Positions 61,659 through 64,000 of a DNA stretch of 64,000 nt are shown piece after piece. The stretch spans positions 620,001 to 684,000 of the forward strand of contig NZ_JAMZEA010000006.1 of NCBI RefSeq assembly GCF_024172125.1. The letters run 5' to 3'. The stretch is from Actinomadura rupiterrae (GTDB taxonomy: Bacteria; Actinomycetota; Actinomycetes; Streptosporangiales; Streptosporangiaceae). A program made the position numbers and the translations under genes. The notes beneath the pieces were generated by a model. The model was given only the letters and a program-made list of their open reading frames with translations, did no database searches and had not been told where the DNA came from. Numbering within the stretch: the first letter of the stretch is position 1; each line of letters starts with the position of its first letter.

Positions 61659-61756
61659 CGTGTGCCCCCTTGCTGGAGTTCGTGGCCCGTCCTGACGGAC
61701 GGACCGGCGTGTCCCCGCTCCCGGTACCGACCGGGCCCCGCGAGCGATGATACGAA

Positions 61757-61768
61757 ATGCACGTGCAT
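61757..61768. promoter_or_regulatory. 12-bp palindrome and TGCA-rich region between DUF397 and ATPase genes
   Basis: Perfect palindrome ATGCACGTGCAT (61757-61768), followed within 70 bp by further TGCA words (CATGCATTC, CTTGCAAAC, TTGCATCTGCACG). Possible binding site for a regulator. Confidence 0.55.
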
Positions 61769-61885
61769 CTGGTTGTGCGTATGGCCATGCATTCGTGCTT
61801 GCAAACGGTCTTGCATCTGCACGACGTGAGGAGCAAGATAGCGAACGCTCCCACCCGTTCCGTCCGCACGCCCCTGGGGTTGCCA

Positions 61886-62494
61886 ATGTTCGTTGACCAG
61901 GCCGACGACCTCGCGGCTACCGTCGAGCGGGGCCGGCGGCCCCTGGACCTGCCGTACGCCTCGCCCGACTTCGGCGCGCCGGACGGCGCCGCCGGCGGGG
62001 ACACGATCTCCTCGCTGCCCGGCCATGGAGATGGCACCACCTCGTCAGGGTTCGCCGGCCTCTGGCCGACACCGCACGAGGGCAGCCCGCGCACCGCGCG
62101 GACGATCCTGCCCGCCGACCCGACCGCACCCCGCGCGGCCCGCGCGTTCGCCTGCGAGACGGTCGCCGGCTGGGGCCTGCCCGGGGACGCCTCCGACGTC
62201 CTGGTGGCGGTCTCCGAGCTCGTGACCAACGCGCTCCGCCACGGCATGGAGACATCCGTAAATCAGGTTCAGTCTCGTCCGATACAGCTGGTCCTGCTCG
62301 GCCACCCGCGCCGCCTGGTCATCACGGTGACCGACCCGGGCGGCAGCAGGCCCGCCGTCGCGCGCGCCGAGGACGCCTTCAGCGAGGACGGCCGCGGTCT
62401 CCTCGTCGTCGCCGGAGTCAGCGACGCTTGGGGCTGGGCCCCGCTCAGCACGGGCGGCAAGGCCGTCTGGGCCGCCTTCGACCTGACCTCCTGA
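61886..62494 (+). CDS. ATP-binding protein, RsbW/SpoIIAB-like (HATPase_c_2)
   Basis: 202 residues from ATG 61886; upstream in-frame starts also exist. GHKL ATPase boxes: N box SELVTNALRH, G1 box VTDPGGSRP and G2-like EDGRGLLVVAGVSDAWG. Such stand-alone anti-sigma/kinase-like proteins are numerous in filamentous actinomycetes and usually pair with DUF397 and XRE genes. It probably regulates a sigma factor or a WhiJ-type protein. Confidence 0.9.
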   Translation: MFVDQADDLAATVERGRRPLDLPYASPDFGAPDGAAGGDTISSLPGHGDGTTSSGFAGLWPTPHEGSPRTARTILPADPTAPRAARAFACETVAGWGLPGDASDVLVAVSELVTNALRHGMETSVNQVQSRPIQLVLLGHPRRLVITVTDPGGSRPAVARAEDAFSEDGRGLLVVAGVSDAWGWAPLSTGGKAVWAAFDLTS

Positions 62495-62851
62495 ACCCCG
62501 GAACGGACCGCACCGAAACGCTGACCGCCCGGACCACACCTCCCGGTCCCGTGGCCTGACAAGGACGTGCCCTCCCCTACCCGGACGGCACGTCCCAAAC
62601 AAGCGGCAGCTCAACGAGTAAGCCCCGAGTCAGACCAGTCAACCCCGCCCACCCCGAGTCAACCCCACCCACCGCACAAGACCTCTCGCTGCACGCGGAC
62701 GTGCTTGCGCGCGCCCCTGCACGCGGACTGCCCGGCGCGCGGATGGCTCGGCGCCCGGTCGGGCTTGTGTACGGACAGCCCTGCGCGCGGGCGGGCTTGC
62801 GCGCGTGCAGAAGGCCTGGCACCTGCGGAGGGTCGGCGCGACGGGTGGGGG
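62495..62851. other. 357-bp intergenic region with a hairpin and short GC repeats
   Basis: A hairpin lies at 62563-62595. From 62690 to 62815 short phrases such as CTGCACGCGGAC and GCGCGCGG recur two to four times, similar in style to the repeats at 37.6 and 31 kb. No gene seen. Confidence 0.5.
62563..62595 (+). terminator. Hairpin after the ATPase gene
   Basis: Perfect 9-bp arms GGACGTGCC (62563-62571) and GGCACGTCC (62587-62595), 15-nt loop, 69 bp past the stop. No T-run, so only a probable terminator. Confidence 0.5.

Positions 62852-64000
<1,149 letters not shown>

Overview
The window is a very GC-rich chromosomal segment of an actinomycete. Frequent GTG and some TTG starts, strong GC bias at third codon positions, a DUF397 protein beside an RsbW-like ATPase, DrrAB-type transporters and LAL-type LuxR regulators all fit. 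A filamentous genus such as Actinomadura or a relative is my best guess; this is inference from gene content, because no rRNA or species marker is present. I found no tRNA, rRNA, transposase, integrase or CRISPR.

Layout. 1-3.7 kb: end of a secreted glycerophosphodiesterase, an aldo/keto reductase and a lone cytochrome P450. 3.9-10.9 kb: a large LuxR/ATPase regulator, then an alpha/beta hydrolase with a cysteine nucleophile next to a cholesterol-oxidase-like GMC oxidoreductase with an extra C-terminal domain. 11-16.2 kb: CehA/McbA metallohydrolase, CGNR zinc-finger regulator, PPOX flavoprotein with a start problem, cyclase-like protein and a SigL-like sigma factor. 16.2-25.4 kb: a 24-bp repeat array, unknown protein, DrrAB-like exporter with a divergent TetR, HrpB helicase, NERD protein, paired small membrane proteins and a histidine phosphatase. 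25.5-30.6 kb: GAF regulator, SDR, threonine aldolase and SCP2-type thiolase.

30.6-32.3 kb is a 1.7-kb gene-free repeat block ending in about 21 copies of a 13-bp unit. 32.3-37.5 kb holds an MpaB-type oxygenase, a flippase-like membrane protein, a GNAT, a DUF559 protein, a gamma-carbonic-anhydrase fold protein and an unknown protein. 37.7-42.5 kb has a VOC protein under a perfect 22-bp palindrome, and a cobalamin-riboswitch operon btuF-btuC-btuD-cbiZ. The cbiZ start is preceded by a duplicated 29-bp unit forming a chain of stop/start overlaps. 42.5-48 kb: acyl-CoA synthetase and a two-gene membrane operon (SBP-VWA plus anchored SBP). 48-54.3 kb: leucine/isovalerate (liu) catabolic operon with a divergent TetR. 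54.4-57.7 kb: a bacterial NLR (helical N-terminus, NACHT ATPase, leucine-rich repeats), the most likely immune gene here. 57.9-64 kb: MFS exporter, acyl-CoA synthetase, DUF397/ATPase pair and trehalose-6-phosphate synthase (cut by the window end).

How genes work together. Clear functional units are the liu operon (acyl-CoA dehydrogenase, methylcrotonyl-CoA carboxylase, HMG-CoA lyase), corrinoid uptake and remodelling (BtuFCD, CbiZ), DrrAB with TetR, and the GMC oxidoreductase with its hydrolase. Scattered lipid genes (two acyl-CoA synthetases, thiolase, P450, GMC enzyme, MpaB oxygenase) suggest lipid or sterol catabolism. A recurring theme is short GC-rich tandem repeats between genes, at least seven independent arrays.
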